A program made the translations under genes and the position numbers. A stretch of 64,000 nucleotides of DNA from positions 138,840,529-138,904,528 of the forward strand of contig CM043964.1 of assembly GCA_014529385.2 (NCBI GenBank). The letters are read 5' to 3'. Below the pieces are notes generated by a model, which was given only the letters and a program-made list of their open reading frames with translations, made no database searches and was not told the DNA's origin. This DNA is from Adiantum capillus-veneris (Eukaryota; Streptophyta; Polypodiopsida; Polypodiales; Pteridaceae). Of this stretch, positions 49,591 through 63,214 are shown piece after piece; positions within the stretch are counted from its first letter, which is position 1; each line of letters begins with the position of its first letter.

Positions 49591-49932
49591 TTGGCCTCGG
49601 CCCAATACACTTCCATGGATATTATATTTTTTAATTCCATATCTATCAGTGATAATCTCTTTAGTACTTTATTAATATTTTCCATGCTAATAAGTACTTC
49701 AATAATGCACGTATCCCAAAGGCACTTTTTTCCCACTGGGTTTTTTCCCTTTGGTCATCTAGGTATTAGACCCTAATTTAGAACCTCATCATTCTGCTTC
49801 CCTTGTACATACTTTTCATAAATAAATAGTAGCCTTATCATTATTCTATTACAATGGACAACTGTAACATCATCTCTCACAACAGACATATTCCGACCAA
49901 TGAAGATGCTGAGGAGCAAATTGAACCTCTCT
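49591..49932. other. Spacer before the satellite array
   Basis: A 54-codon ORF starts at 49855 (MDNCNIISHNRHIPTNED) and runs into the first satellite monomer (YALGSNKDVKRLALHPSAIL), ending at 50023. Confidence 0.5.
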
Positions 49933-52730
49933 ATGCCCTTGGTAGCAACAAGGATGTCAAGAGGCTAGCCTTGCACCCTAGTGCTATCCTAAGAGATGCA
50001 AAGGAAGCTCAAAGGTATGTTTAAGCCTAAAGGTTTTGTTCTATGACCTTGGTAGCCACAAGGATGTCATGAGGCTTGTCTTGCATGGTGGTGATACACT
50101 AGAATATGTAGGCAAGGCTCAGACTTAAGTTCGACTTAAGTTCGGGCCTCTTGCCATAGGTAGCCACAATGATTTCATGAGGCTAGTATTTCATGGTTGT
50201 GCTATTGTAACAATAGGATATGCAATTGAGCCTCAAACTTAGGTTCAATCTTGAACGTGTTATTCTATGACCTTGATGTCTACAAGGATGTCATGAGTCT
50301 AGCCTTGCACCCTAGTGCTACACTGGCCTATGCAGAGGAGGCTTGAACTTAAGTTTGAGGCTAGTCTTGCATGGTAGTTCTGCACTAGGATATGCAATTG
50401 AGGCTAAAAATTAAGTTCAAGCCTAAAGATTTTATTCTATCCCATGGATGGTCACAAGGATGTCATGAGTCTAGCCTTGTACTCTAGTGCTACACTGTTA
50501 TATGTAGAGGAGGCTCAAACTTAAGTTTGAGCCTAAAGGTGTTGTTATATGCCCTTAGTAGTAGCCTTAAGGATTTGGTGAGGCTAGCCTTTCACCCTAC
50601 TACTACATAAGCCTATGTAGTGAAGGCTCAAAATCAAGTTCAAACCTAAATGTGCTAATCTATGCCCTTGGTAGGCATGAGGATGTCAGAAGGTTAGGCT
50701 TGCACGCTAGTGCTACACTATCATATAAATGTGAAGCTCCAATTTAAGTTTGAGACTCTTGCCCTTGGTAGCCAAAATGATTTCATAAGGCTTATACTTT
50801 ATACTAGTCATATACTAGCATATGCAGTTGAGGCTTGAACTTAAATTCAAACCTAAAGGTCTTGTTCTATGCCCTTAGTAGCCATAAGGATGTCATAAAT
50901 CTAGCCTAAGAGAAGTGCATGATATGGCTATACTAGCATATGCAGGTGAGGCTCGAGCCTCTTGACCTTGGTAGCCGTAAGGATATGATGAGGTCTGCTA
51001 CACTAGCATACACAATTGAGGTTCAAATTTTAGTTTGATGGTATTCTATGCCCTTGGTAGCCACAAGGATTTCATGATGCTAGACTTGCATCCTAGTGTA
51101 ACACTACTATATGCCGATGAGGCTCAAACTTAAGTTTGAGGCTAAAGGCTTTATTGTTTTTCCTTGGTAGCCACAAGAATGTCATGAGGTTGGCCTTCCA
51201 TGGTACTGCTACACTTGCATATGTAGGCAAGCCTCAAACTTAAGTTTGAGCCTCTTTCCATTTTTTTTCACAAGGATGGCATGAGGCTAGTTTTACACCT
51301 TGTTCTATGCCTTTAGTAGCCACAATGATATTGTAAAGCTAGCCTTGCATGATAGTGCTATACTAGCATATGTAGGCAAGGTTAGAGCCTCTTGGCCTTA
51401 GTAGCCATAAGAATATCATGAGGCTAGCCTTCCACCCTTGTGCTACACTAGCATACACAATTGATGCTCAAACCTAAGTTTAAGCTTAAAGTTGTAATTA
51501 TATGCCATTGGTAGCCATAGGGATGTCATGAGACTAGCCTTTCATACTACTAGTGTTACATTACCATATACTGATGAGGCTCAAACTTAAGTTTGATTAT
51601 AAAGGTGTTATTCTTTGCCCTTGGTATCCACAAGGATGTCATGAGGTTGGCCTTTCATGATAGTGTTACACTAGCATATATAGGCAAGCCTCGAACTTAA
51701 GTTCGAACCTCTTGTGATTGTTAGCCACAAGGATGTCACATATGAGGCTAGCCTTGCACGTTATTGCTACACTAGCATATGAAAGTGAGTCTCAAACTTA
51801 AGTTTGAGAAGGTGTTTCTCTATGCCCTTGGTAGTAGCCTCGAGGATGTCATGAGGCTAGCCATGCATGGTAGTCCTACATTAGCATAGGTAGGTGAGGC
51901 TCAAACTTAAGTACAAGCCTCTTGCCATTGGTAGCCACAATAATTTCATAAGGCTAGCTTTGCACCTTGTATGAGCTACTGCTACACTAGTATATGTAGT
52001 TGAGGCTTGAACTTAAGTTCAAGCCTAAAGGTGTTATTCTATGCCCTTGGCATCCTCATGGATGTCATGAGACTAGTTTTTCACCCTAGTGCTACTATAG
52101 CATATTCAAGCAAGGCTACAATATCATATGCACTTGAGGGTCAAGCTTAATTTTGAGCCTAAAAGTGTTGTTCTATGCCCTGAGTAGCCACAAGGATGTC
52201 ATAAAGCTAGCCTTACACGATAGTGCTATGTAGGGGAGTTTTGAGCCTCTGGGCCTTGGTAGCCATAAGGATATCATGAGGCTAGCCTTGCATCATTGTC
52301 CTACACTAGCATACACAATAGTGCCAAAATTCTAGCATATAGAGACGTGGTTCAAGCCAATTGGCCTTGGTAGCCATAAGGATATCATGAGGCTAGCCTT
52401 GCACCATTGTCCTACACTAGCATACATAGTTAAGGCTCAAACTTATGTTCTAGCTGAAAGCTGTTAATATATGCCCTTGGTAGCCACTAGGATTTCATGA
52501 GGTTAACCTTGCATCCTAATGTTACATTATCATATACTGATGAGGCCCAAACTTAAGTCTAAGCCTAAAGGTGTTAGTTCTTTCCCCTTGGTAGCCACAA
52601 GGATTTCATAAGGTTGGCCTTTCATGGTAGTGCTACACAAACATATGTAGGCAAGCTTTGAACTGAAATTTGAGCCTCTTGCCATTGTTAACCACAAGCA
52701 TGTCATGAGGCTAGCCTTGCACATTAGTGC
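49933..52730 (+). repeat. Satellite array, left part
   Basis: About two dozen divergent copies of a unit of roughly 100-120 bp: tatgcccttggtagccacaa, ggatgtcatgaggctagcct, tgca...agtgctacactagc, atatg.agg, then a palindrome around aacttaagtt and cctaaaggtgttatt. Copies vary in length and carry deletions. The array is cut at 52730 by the gypsy element and continues at 63215. Confidence 0.93.
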
Positions 52731-55129
52731 TGATAGCCATTTTTCGGCTCTCTGTAATTTCCATAGTGAGTTACCTCACCCTATCAAATCACTCAAACAA
52801 GGTGGTTACCCTCACCCTTTCACTGTATATAGGTGTGTGTGAGTTAGGGGACTTTTCCCATATCTTTTTAAAAAACCCTCAATTAGCTAGTCATTGGGCT
52901 AGTTGAGCCAAATATATATATATATATATAATATAAGTATATTATGGCCCATTTGAGTGTAAATATTTCATTGTATATAGAGCCTAAATAAAAGGATTTT
53001 TCATAATTATTTTGGTATTTATTTAAATATTTCTACCTAGGGTGTGTTATTTATGCTATGTACATTGACTCACCATTACCATATTTTTCTTACCATTTTG
53101 CATACTCTTTATTCCATATAAAAATAATCTCATGCAAGCTTCTTTTAGTTTTTGTGTAACTCCATCCCAACAAAAATCCAAAAAACTAGTTCTATTTATG
53201 TGTATATTTTTTCACTATTGTGATTCTTTCCTTCCTACATCTATTCTCTATTACTCTCATAAATTAGACCACCACAAATATTCATCTTTTTATGGTAGAC
53301 TTATAATGAGAGAGATTTATTTTGACCCCTTTATATTTTTTCCACCTATGTTATTTATATTTGACATGTACATATTCTTTTTAGACCCCTCAATATTTGA
53401 TTTTCTTAGTTGTACTATTCACTTATATCATGATCTCAACAATATCTTCAATTATAGACCTACCAAATAAGGTCAAGGGTATGTGGCATGCATGCATGCA
53501 CTATGGAGGGCTCACTCTTGAAGGCATTCAAAAGAATCATCCAAAGAAGGACCCCACAAGGACTTTGTGCAGTGGAAAAAGATAGTTAGTTTTGCTGAAT
53601 TTTTAAAGGTCACTTGCTCTCCGAATTTGAAAAGGTGATACAAACAAAAGTTGTCGCTCATAGACTGAACTTTTGACTCAAATTTTTTCAAATTTTTTTG
53701 AGCTATGAGCTGTGAGCTATGATTTTATTGGTGGACCCCAGTTTGCCCATGCTATGCAGCCACACTCCCTCTTCCACTTTATCATTTTTCTCTTTCACAC
53801 ACACTTCTCCACTCATCATCCCCACCTCTCTCACCACTCCTCTCTGCACCCTACTCACCTTCTTCTCAACCTTGAAGAATAAGAGAAACCATGGTGAACT
53901 CATGTCTCCTACACACACTTCCATTCCAAAATTGACCACCTAGTCTCATTTTTCCTCATCCGTATTACCCATATCTATCAAAAAAACCACAAAATTCAGC
54001 CTCTTCTCTTGAAAGACAGCATCATGGTGATTGATTACTCATGTTCACTTACCTTGGCTCCAAAGGAAGGTCAAGAGTGGAGAAAAAACGTATCGTCAAA
54101 GCTAGTGGGCCGTCAACAAGCGTCAAAATTGATCCTACTCAAGACACTTGGAGCATCAACATTGTAAAAAATCCATATTTTCTTACCTATTAAGAGTTTT
54201 TTCTTCCTTATTTGTATCCTACTTGGATACTCCCATTGTAAATATCCAATTCCATTTGTAAATCAATAAAAATACTAACTCTACTAATTTACTAACACTA
54301 ACCTACTATGAAAAGTCCTATCACCTACACTTCTCTCCTCTCTCTCTCTCTTCTTCATCTATCCCCATCAACTTCTTGATAATTCCAATGCAAAAGAAAT
54401 TAGATAAGTACTAAAAATATAACCCAACCATGGTTAGAGGAGTAACCCTAGCCCTCAAAATTGCTATAAAAGGAGGGTGTAGCTAGCACAAAAGGAGAGA
54501 GCCATAAGCAAGAGCACTATGCTATAGCTTGAGAAGCCAAGCTCAACCTCTCTAGAAGGATCTCTTGAGTGGAAGCTCATTTTCTTATGCATGTGCATGT
54601 GTTGTAATAGGGGTGATTAGCAAGGGAACTCTATGCCATTGTAAGAGAGAGAGTGATCATTCAATTGAGAGTAGGAAATCTATCAGTTCTCCGACTAGTG
54701 TAAGCCCAACATTTGCTGAATCAAGGAGGGTGGATTTGGACTAAGCTTGGATACTTTGTCTCTCTTCCAACGTGAAGTAATGGACAACAATGATGTGTAA
54801 GTGTCTTGGTGTTTTTTAAAGTCTTGATAGCTTGTCTCTGGGTGTTGTCATCAATTTAGCCATAAATCCCACATGCTGTAAGAGGGTGACAGGGTGGAGA
54901 GGACTCCCGTTGCCTTAAGACAATGATTGGGGTGGATTTTCTTGTGATGTGTTGTGGTGTAATTTACTCAAGCTATGTTGAACAAATACTAATCTCACTT
55001 TGATTGGTCATGACAGATTTGTAAGAAGGTATTAATGCAACAAGCACCCCCTCCCCCTTCTCTGTCTTTCTTACATATATAATTGTGTTTGCTTGATCAT
55101 TACCGATACATTTCAAAGCAGCCCGAGCA

Positions 55130-55199
<70 letters not shown>

Positions 55200-55372
55200 A
55201 CGCGTCCTATTCGCATCCAAAACTAGGTGGTGCCCCAAATTTGTGTAGGGTTAGGTTGCGGGTTTGTGTGTGTGTTTGTTGTTTTTTCCAACCCCAACCC
55301 AATTGAGCAGCACGAGAGCGTAGAAGAGTGCTTAGAGGCCACTCTTCTTGTTGCCCGCCCCGGACCGCCTCA
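52731..55372 (+). repeat. Gypsy 5' LTR
   Basis: 2642 bp. It retains about 235 bp near 53167-53402 and about 75 bp near 54815-54890 that the 3' LTR lacks. Contains a (TA)n run near 52915-52930 and a 66-bp (CT)n tract at 55133-55198. Small ORFs in it recur in the other LTR and are not genes. Confidence 0.92.
54465..54473 (+). promoter_or_regulatory. Candidate LTR TATA box
   Basis: tataaaagg, repeated in the 3' LTR at 62316-62324. The sequence just downstream (agagccataagcaagagcac) is well conserved between the LTRs, as expected for the start of the R region. Confidence 0.6.
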
Positions 55373-55950
55373 AATTGGTGCCCCCACTGAGGACCAACTT
55401 GTGTATGTTTTTGTGTAGGATCAATCTTTAGAATAGTCAAGTAGTTTGCATGAATCACGAGAATTTGTATGATCCTTTCACTCCAATTTCAAGGCAAAAG
55501 ATACACATAATTGTTAGTACTAAGTTGCAATTTCAACGTGTAATTCGTAGAATTTTAGGTTCTCTTAGGTTAGCCAAAATAAACGCTTCGGAAAATCCCT
55601 TTAATTTGCCTCTCATTAGGTACGATCTTAGTTTCGATGTATATATCTTTGTTCTAGTTTAGGCATTAGGTTATGTATAGAGAATGGATAATGGCTCAAA
55701 AAATTTTCCTTTTTACTTCACACACATATTAGGATAAATATTGCACTCAGTAGAAAGATACATTTTCAGCAACGTATGGTGTTTATGTTTGGGGTTGAAA
55801 GAACAGGGGAAATTCTTGCATCTCCACAACTTTTCATCCTACCTCTCATCAACTACCACACTTCTTTTGATGTACATGTGTTCATTTTATTTTAAAATGA
55901 AATGCAACCAAACAAAATAGTGTGTATGTTGGTTTTTTCTTTGTCCAAGT

Positions 55951-56451
55951 TTGTTACAAAAACAAAAAACAATCATTTGTTCTAACAAGGAGTGTGTGTG
56001 CAGTGAAAGTTCAATCCTTAGAGATCTAGCTCTATTACCAATTGAGTTGCAGGAGCAGATAGTAAAGCGTCTCCCTCATAACAAGAGGGTGGTGAAGCTA
56101 AGACGAAAGGTCCTGCGTATGGATTCCATTTTCCTTTTGCTGTTGGGCACTAAGGAAGACCGCACATTCATCCAAATAGTGTGTGCCCTAAGATTAGTAA
56201 ATAGAGTGAAATTTGGTGTTTGGCGAGTGCATTTCACCATTGAGGAAGACTCTTCAGGAAACTTGAGGCCAGAGTTCATGCTTCATAGACTCACGTTTGG
56301 TGAATTTTTCCCTCATTTGCGTCTTATTAATAGTCTTCCTTTCACTTTCAACAAAGGAGATAGGGAGCTATTTAGGGCTTGTCTTAATAAAGAGAGCATA
56401 GAGAAGATTGCAAATTTGTATCAAATTCTCATTCTTCTCTACTTTCTATGA
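55951..56451 (+). CDS. Gypsy pre-gag ORF, copy 1, F-box-like start
   Basis: 166 codons between the 5' LTR and gag. A segment LALLPIELQEQIVKRLPHNK resembles an F-box (LP.EL...I..RLP). It continues FIQIVCALRLVNRVKFGVW and LRLINSLPFTFNKGDRELFR. The second ORF at 56523 repeats this plan, so the two are diverged duplicates. Ogre-type elements carry an ORF before gag, but I do not know it with this domain. F-box identity is suggestive only. Confidence 0.55.
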   Translation: MLQKQKTIICSNKECVCSESSILRDLALLPIELQEQIVKRLPHNKRVVKLRRKVLRMDSIFLLLLGTKEDRTFIQIVCALRLVNRVKFGVWRVHFTIEEDSSGNLRPEFMLHRLTFGEFFPHLRLINSLPFTFNKGDRELFRACLNKESIEKIANLYQILILLYFL

Positions 56452-56522
56452 CACTTTGTTCATAGAGACATTGTAAATCTCTTAATGCTTATGAATGATT
56501 TAACCATAATCCTAAGGAGTTT

Positions 56523-56980
56523 TTGTTCAGGAGTCTTGTAGCACAAGTGGAGTCTTTAAATCTTGCAAGCTTGATTGGACTTGATGAGGATGTTCTTTAT
56601 GAAATTGTGAGAAGGTTGCCTCAATCCGACTATGTGGAACTCGAAGGAAAGGAGCTCCTAGTCAACTGCTACTTTCTCACAGCCTTCGACGAGCATGAAG
56701 ATCTAGTTTTTATACAAACCGTTTGTGCATTGGGAATTGTAGAGCAAGTGCAATTCATTACTTGGGACGTGGTTGTTCTTCTAGATCCAGAAAATGAAGT
56801 TCTAGAGATTTCTGTTTATCGCCTTAGCTTTGAATAATTTCAACCCTTCTTAGAGCTCATAAATAGTCTACCGTTTTGTTTTGATCAAACAAATCGAGAC
56901 CTCATTGAAGCTTGGATAGATGAAGAAGAAAACTTAGAGTGGTACTTTCTTACTTCTTCATTTGCAGGCGAGTGGTTCTA
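56523..56980 (+). pseudogene. Gypsy pre-gag ORF, copy 2, one in-frame stop
   Basis: Parallels copy 1 block for block: LIGLDEDVLYEIVRRLPQSD, FIQTVCALGIVEQVQFITW, then a TAA at 56835-56837, and in the same frame FLELINSLPFCFDQTNRDLI and a glutamate-rich end to 56980. Without that stop the frame would match the length of copy 1. Confidence 0.55.
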
Positions 56981-57030
56981 AGTTTCTATTGTATCCCTTG
57001 TTGCAACTCGTGTTGTAATCTTTCATAATA

Positions 57031-58071
57031 ATGGAAAGCCAACGCCAAATGTCCGGATATCCTCTTTTCTTTGGAGATCCTGGAGAGGATGCATAATTAT
57101 TTTTAGCAAATTTCAAGATGTCTTGCCATATCAAGAGGATAGTAACTGATCAAGAGCGCGTAGAAATGTTTGAGGTGGTCCTTAGGAAAGATGCTAGCAC
57201 TTGGTTTGACTCTTTGCCTGAGGAAGTTAAGGGGAATTACACAGAAGTTTTGAATCATTTCAAGAGATACTTCTTTGATCCCCAAAACACTCAAAAACTA
57301 TGGCAAGACATTGTTTCTCATAATCAAAAAGATTTAGATGACTACTATTTGTACAAGCAAGATTTTCTATGTCTTTGGGCTCTATGGATACGAAATGTTG
57401 CTAACCCTGGTGATGGTGCAGAATTTCTAAAGAAGGAGAGATTCATAGCTAGACTCTTTCCTGATCTTAAGGTAAAGGTGGAGGCAGATGCACCTACCAC
57501 CTTTGATGCAGCTGAAATTAGAGCTTCCAAGAAGTATAGGAAACTCAAGTGCCTAAGGGGAGAGGTTCCAATAGAAGGTCTTAGACCCAAAGGTAAGTCA
57601 CAAGCATCGACATCTAGGGAGCTTCCTGAGGTAACGGCAGAAGTGATTGAGAAGTTAAATAAATCTTTAAGCAGCCTGTCAATTCACCTTGCACAAGCTG
57701 TAGGTCCAAAAGGACAAGCAAAGAAGTCTGAAGAGCGAAATCCACGACCTAGGAGAGTCTTACAATGTTGGAATTGCGGAGAGTCTAGACATGGGATGTA
57801 TAATTGTCCTTGGCCCTGTGGGGAGCCAAGGAGACCTAACTTGAATTACCCAGTGATGAATGCAGGTGAAGGAACTGGTCAACAACCAAGGCTTCTACAA
57901 AGACCAAATGGACCAAGACCACCTCCACAAGGGGTAGAAGGAGTTCCACCTTTGCCAGATCCAAATGTGCATGTGGTAGAGGTGACAAACTCCAATGAGG
58001 TTGATATGGAAGCAAATGGCATTAAGTGTGGTCGAGGAAAAGGTAAAGAGAAAGAAGGAGTCACATCATAG
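57031..58071 (+). pseudogene. gag: Gypsy gag with zinc knuckle, one early stop
   Basis: The frame starts MESQRQMSGYPLFFGDPGED at 57031, with a TAA at 57094, and is then open from 57118 to 58071. It holds the retrotransposon gag domain (FEVVLRKDASTWFDSLPEEV, HFKRYFFDPQNTQKLWQ) and a CCHC-like knuckle, CWNCGESRHGMYNC (about 57769-57810). A proline/glycine-rich tail follows. Apart from the one stop it is intact at about 347 codons. Confidence 0.9.
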
Positions 58072-58660
58072 AGTGACCATGGACGAGGCAAGACGGCAAA
58101 GGAGACCAAGGAAGCTAAGAGGACTCGACGTCATATCCATCTCCAAGACTTCCCTCTTGGACATGGTATGGCTCCATACAACCTGTTGGAAGACATGCGA
58201 GGTAAGGGTCCTGATATCTCATGGCCTCAGTTTCTTGCATTAGACCCACAAGTTAGGAGGGATTTAACAACGGCAGTTAGCACCAGGAGAAAGATAAAAG
58301 AGAGTGTTCCATGGTCTGATGAGTTGACACAACAAGTAGAATTTGCATGGTCTGATGAGCTTGAAGAGTACTTTTGTAACATTAAAGTCATTTTGTCGGA
58401 GCTACCAACACTCATGCCTCCTTGTTGGGAGTACACATTCTTTGTTAGCTCTAGTGTTGGGAAGGAAACAATTGGTGCAGTTTTATTACAACAAGATCCC
58501 CACAGTACCAGGATGCGACCCATCTACTTTGCTAGTAGGGTCATGAATGCTTTGGAAAGAGGCTACGCGGAGGCATAACTCATGATGCTTTCTCTCATGT
58601 TTGCGGTGAGAAAGTTTAGATCCTACTTGCTACCAAAACCTTTTGTAATTCTCACTGCAT
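58072..58660 (+). pseudogene. pol: Gypsy pol remnant: RT connection and first RNase H
   Basis: After the gag stop the sequence jumps to DELEEYFCNIKVILSELPTL and YTFFVSSSVGKETIGAVLLQ, the connection/RNase H region of gypsy RT, with FASRVMNALERGYAEA before a TAA. No DSG/DTG protease motif and no YxDD motif occur. A deletion of well over 1 kb has therefore removed protease and the RT fingers and palm, with the junction at about 58230-58340. Confidence 0.85.
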
Positions 58661-58665
58661 AAAAT

Positions 58666-60744
58666 TTGTTTCCTTGGGTGTCATCTCAAATGAATCTTAG
58701 CACTAGGATCTCAAAGTGGATTATGGAATTGCAAGAGTTCCAATACTCTTTCGAGGTAGAAGATAGTGTTCGTGCACAATTGGCAGGGATCCTTACTTAT
58801 AGGGTACATGAGAAGGAGATTAAGGTGCCTGAAATAAAGACCCTACCATTGCCACCACCAAAAAATATTCCTAATGCTTTTACCTTGTTCTTTGATGGAG
58901 CTTTTCGACGAGCCACAGGAAAAACAGGGGGAGGGCTAGTGTTGCTCAACCCAAGTAGGGAGGTGGTCATGAAAGATAAGGTCAATCTACCAGGTTCAAC
59001 TAGCAACAATGAATCAGAATACGACACACTACTTCATGGTTTGAAGATGTGCATTGGCCAAGGGATACAACGTCTCATGGTAAAGGGAGATGCACTTCTC
59101 ATTGTTAAACAGATTTTAGGCATTTGGGCATGCAAGAATGAAAGCTTAAAGACAAAATTTCATGCCATTTGTAGATTGTTTAATCAATTTGAAGAAGTGC
59201 AACTATATCATATTCCTAGGAAACAGAATGAAGATGCCGATTTACTTGCACAGCAAGTAGTTACATGTGTAGAGAAAGAAGTGCAGGTCATCATGGTGGT
59301 AGCAACTGTCAAGCAACCGAGATACCAGGGATTGGAGTCATTGACTTCCATTATTAGCTACATTTTGGAGGGTGAGTTTCCACAAGACTTCACGAAGGCT
59401 CATAAGAGGAGACTCATGAAGAAGGCAAGCGTGTATCTCTTCCTAGAAGGATCCCTCTATCAAAGAGGGAAGGATCAAGTGTACAGAAGAGTACCAACTA
59501 TCAAGGAAATTCCATCCATTCTAAAAGGTTTGCATGAAGAGGCATGTGGTGGTCATTTTGCCCAAGAGTTAACTGTGAAGAAGATTTTGCTTGCGGGGTA
59601 TGTTTGGCCAAGTTTGCATGTGGATGTTCAACATTGGTGTAAAAGCTGTCACAATTGTCAGATAAATGGAAATAGAAGGTTGGTGCATAGCCCGAGGCAA
59701 ATAGTGCTTGCAAATGGACCCTTTGAAAAGTGGGGCATTGATGCTATGGGTCCTCTGCCTAGGACAAAAAATGGTAAACTCTACATTCTAGTGGCTGTAG
59801 ACTATATGACTAGGTGGGTGGAAGCACAAAGTGTGGCAAAGGTAAATGAGAGGACAGTGAGAAAATTTGTCTACACTCACATTTGTTGTAGATTTAGCAC
59901 ACCTTTGGAGATTGTTTCTGATAATGGTCCAGGGTTTAGAAAGGGCTTGCTCTCAGAAGTCTGTGAAGAACTTCACATTCTACATTGTCATAGTACACCC
60001 TACTATCCCCAATCAAATGGTTTGGTAGAAAAAGCTAATGGTGTCATTGCAGGCATCATGAGAAAGATGGTGAGAAACAAGACAAAGTTGTGGGATGACT
60101 TCTTGGATGGTGCCTTGTGGGCGTATCGAACCACATATAGGGAAGCCACGGAGTTTACACCATTTCACTTGATCTATGGTCAAGAGGCTTTACAACCAAT
60201 TGAGCTCAACATTCCAACAATGCGACTTCATGGCAAAGCAGCACAAGATGATCAAGAAGTATGGATGGATAGACTTCTTACCTTAGCTGAGCTTGAGTGG
60301 AAAAGAGAAGCAGCATATGAGTGCTACAAGAGGAAAGCTACGCAGGCGAAGGAGAAGCTTGACAAGAAACTAAAGGACAAAGGCATCAATGAAGGAGATC
60401 TGGTGCTAAGGTATGACAATCGACTCGATAATCGTTTTGATGCCAAGTTTGAAACTAGATGGCAGGGGCCATACATAGTCAAGAAGGCTTTCAATTCAAG
60501 TTACTATCAACTTGTGGACTTGAATGGGAAAGAGCACTCCAGGAAGGTAAACGGGTATCGCTTGAAGCCCTATTTGAGTCGCCTTCTACCAAAGATCTGT
60601 CAAAAGGCCACTGTCTCATGTAAGTACTGTTACATGAAGCATGAGTGTAACTCTAGCCAAAATTCTGAGGGGCCAAACAATGAAGATCTCATCAAGGACT
60701 CTGAAGCACTCTCTTTGGAAAAGATGCTTTATGATGGTACATGA
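58666..60744 (+). CDS. pol: Gypsy second RNase H plus integrase, intact 692-codon ORF
   Basis: Begins in the RNase H tether (ISKWIMELQEFQYSFEVED). An archaeal-type RNase H domain follows (TLFFDGAFRRATGKTGGG, NNESEYDTLLHGLK, GDALLIVKQI, PRKQNEDADLLAQQ). Integrase has an H2C2 zinc domain (HEEACGGHF...CKSCHNCQ), then the catalytic core with WGIDAMGPLP, SDNGPGF and SNGLVEKANG, so D, D and E are all present. The C-terminal domain reads RWQGPYIVKKAFNSSYYQLV. The frame stays open to an acidic tail. It could still produce integrase, although the first ATG is probably not the native start because this belongs to a polyprotein. Confidence 0.93.
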   Translation: MFPWVSSQMNLSTRISKWIMELQEFQYSFEVEDSVRAQLAGILTYRVHEKEIKVPEIKTLPLPPPKNIPNAFTLFFDGAFRRATGKTGGGLVLLNPSREVVMKDKVNLPGSTSNNESEYDTLLHGLKMCIGQGIQRLMVKGDALLIVKQILGIWACKNESLKTKFHAICRLFNQFEEVQLYHIPRKQNEDADLLAQQVVTCVEKEVQVIMVVATVKQPRYQGLESLTSIISYILEGEFPQDFTKAHKRRLMKKASVYLFLEGSLYQRGKDQVYRRVPTIKEIPSILKGLHEEACGGHFAQELTVKKILLAGYVWPSLHVDVQHWCKSCHNCQINGNRRLVHSPRQIVLANGPFEKWGIDAMGPLPRTKNGKLYILVAVDYMTRWVEAQSVAKVNERTVRKFVYTHICCRFSTPLEIVSDNGPGFRKGLLSEVCEELHILHCHSTPYYPQSNGLVEKANGVIAGIMRKMVRNKTKLWDDFLDGALWAYRTTYREATEFTPFHLIYGQEALQPIELNIPTMRLHGKAAQDDQEVWMDRLLTLAELEWKREAAYECYKRKATQAKEKLDKKLKDKGINEGDLVLRYDNRLDNRFDAKFETRWQGPYIVKKAFNSSYYQLVDLNGKEHSRKVNGYRLKPYLSRLLPKICQKATVSCKYCYMKHECNSSQNSEGPNNEDLIKDSEALSLEKMLYDGT

Positions 60745-60759
60745 ATATACCATCATCCT

Positions 60760-60772
60760 AGGGGAGGCCTAA
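60760..60772 (+). promoter_or_regulatory. Gypsy polypurine tract
   Basis: ggggaggcctaa immediately before the 3' LTR. Confidence 0.6.

Positions 60773-63214
<2,442 letters not shown>

Noticed and set aside
49933-52730. CRISPR-like repeat array
   Set aside because: Units are adjacent, 100-120 bp, and diverged throughout, with no short identical repeats separated by unique spacers; the context is plant nuclear DNA.
53719-53943. Small conserved ORF (MILLVDPSLPMLCS...) also at 61573
   Set aside because: It recurs only because both positions are LTR copies; no start context or protein signal supports translation.
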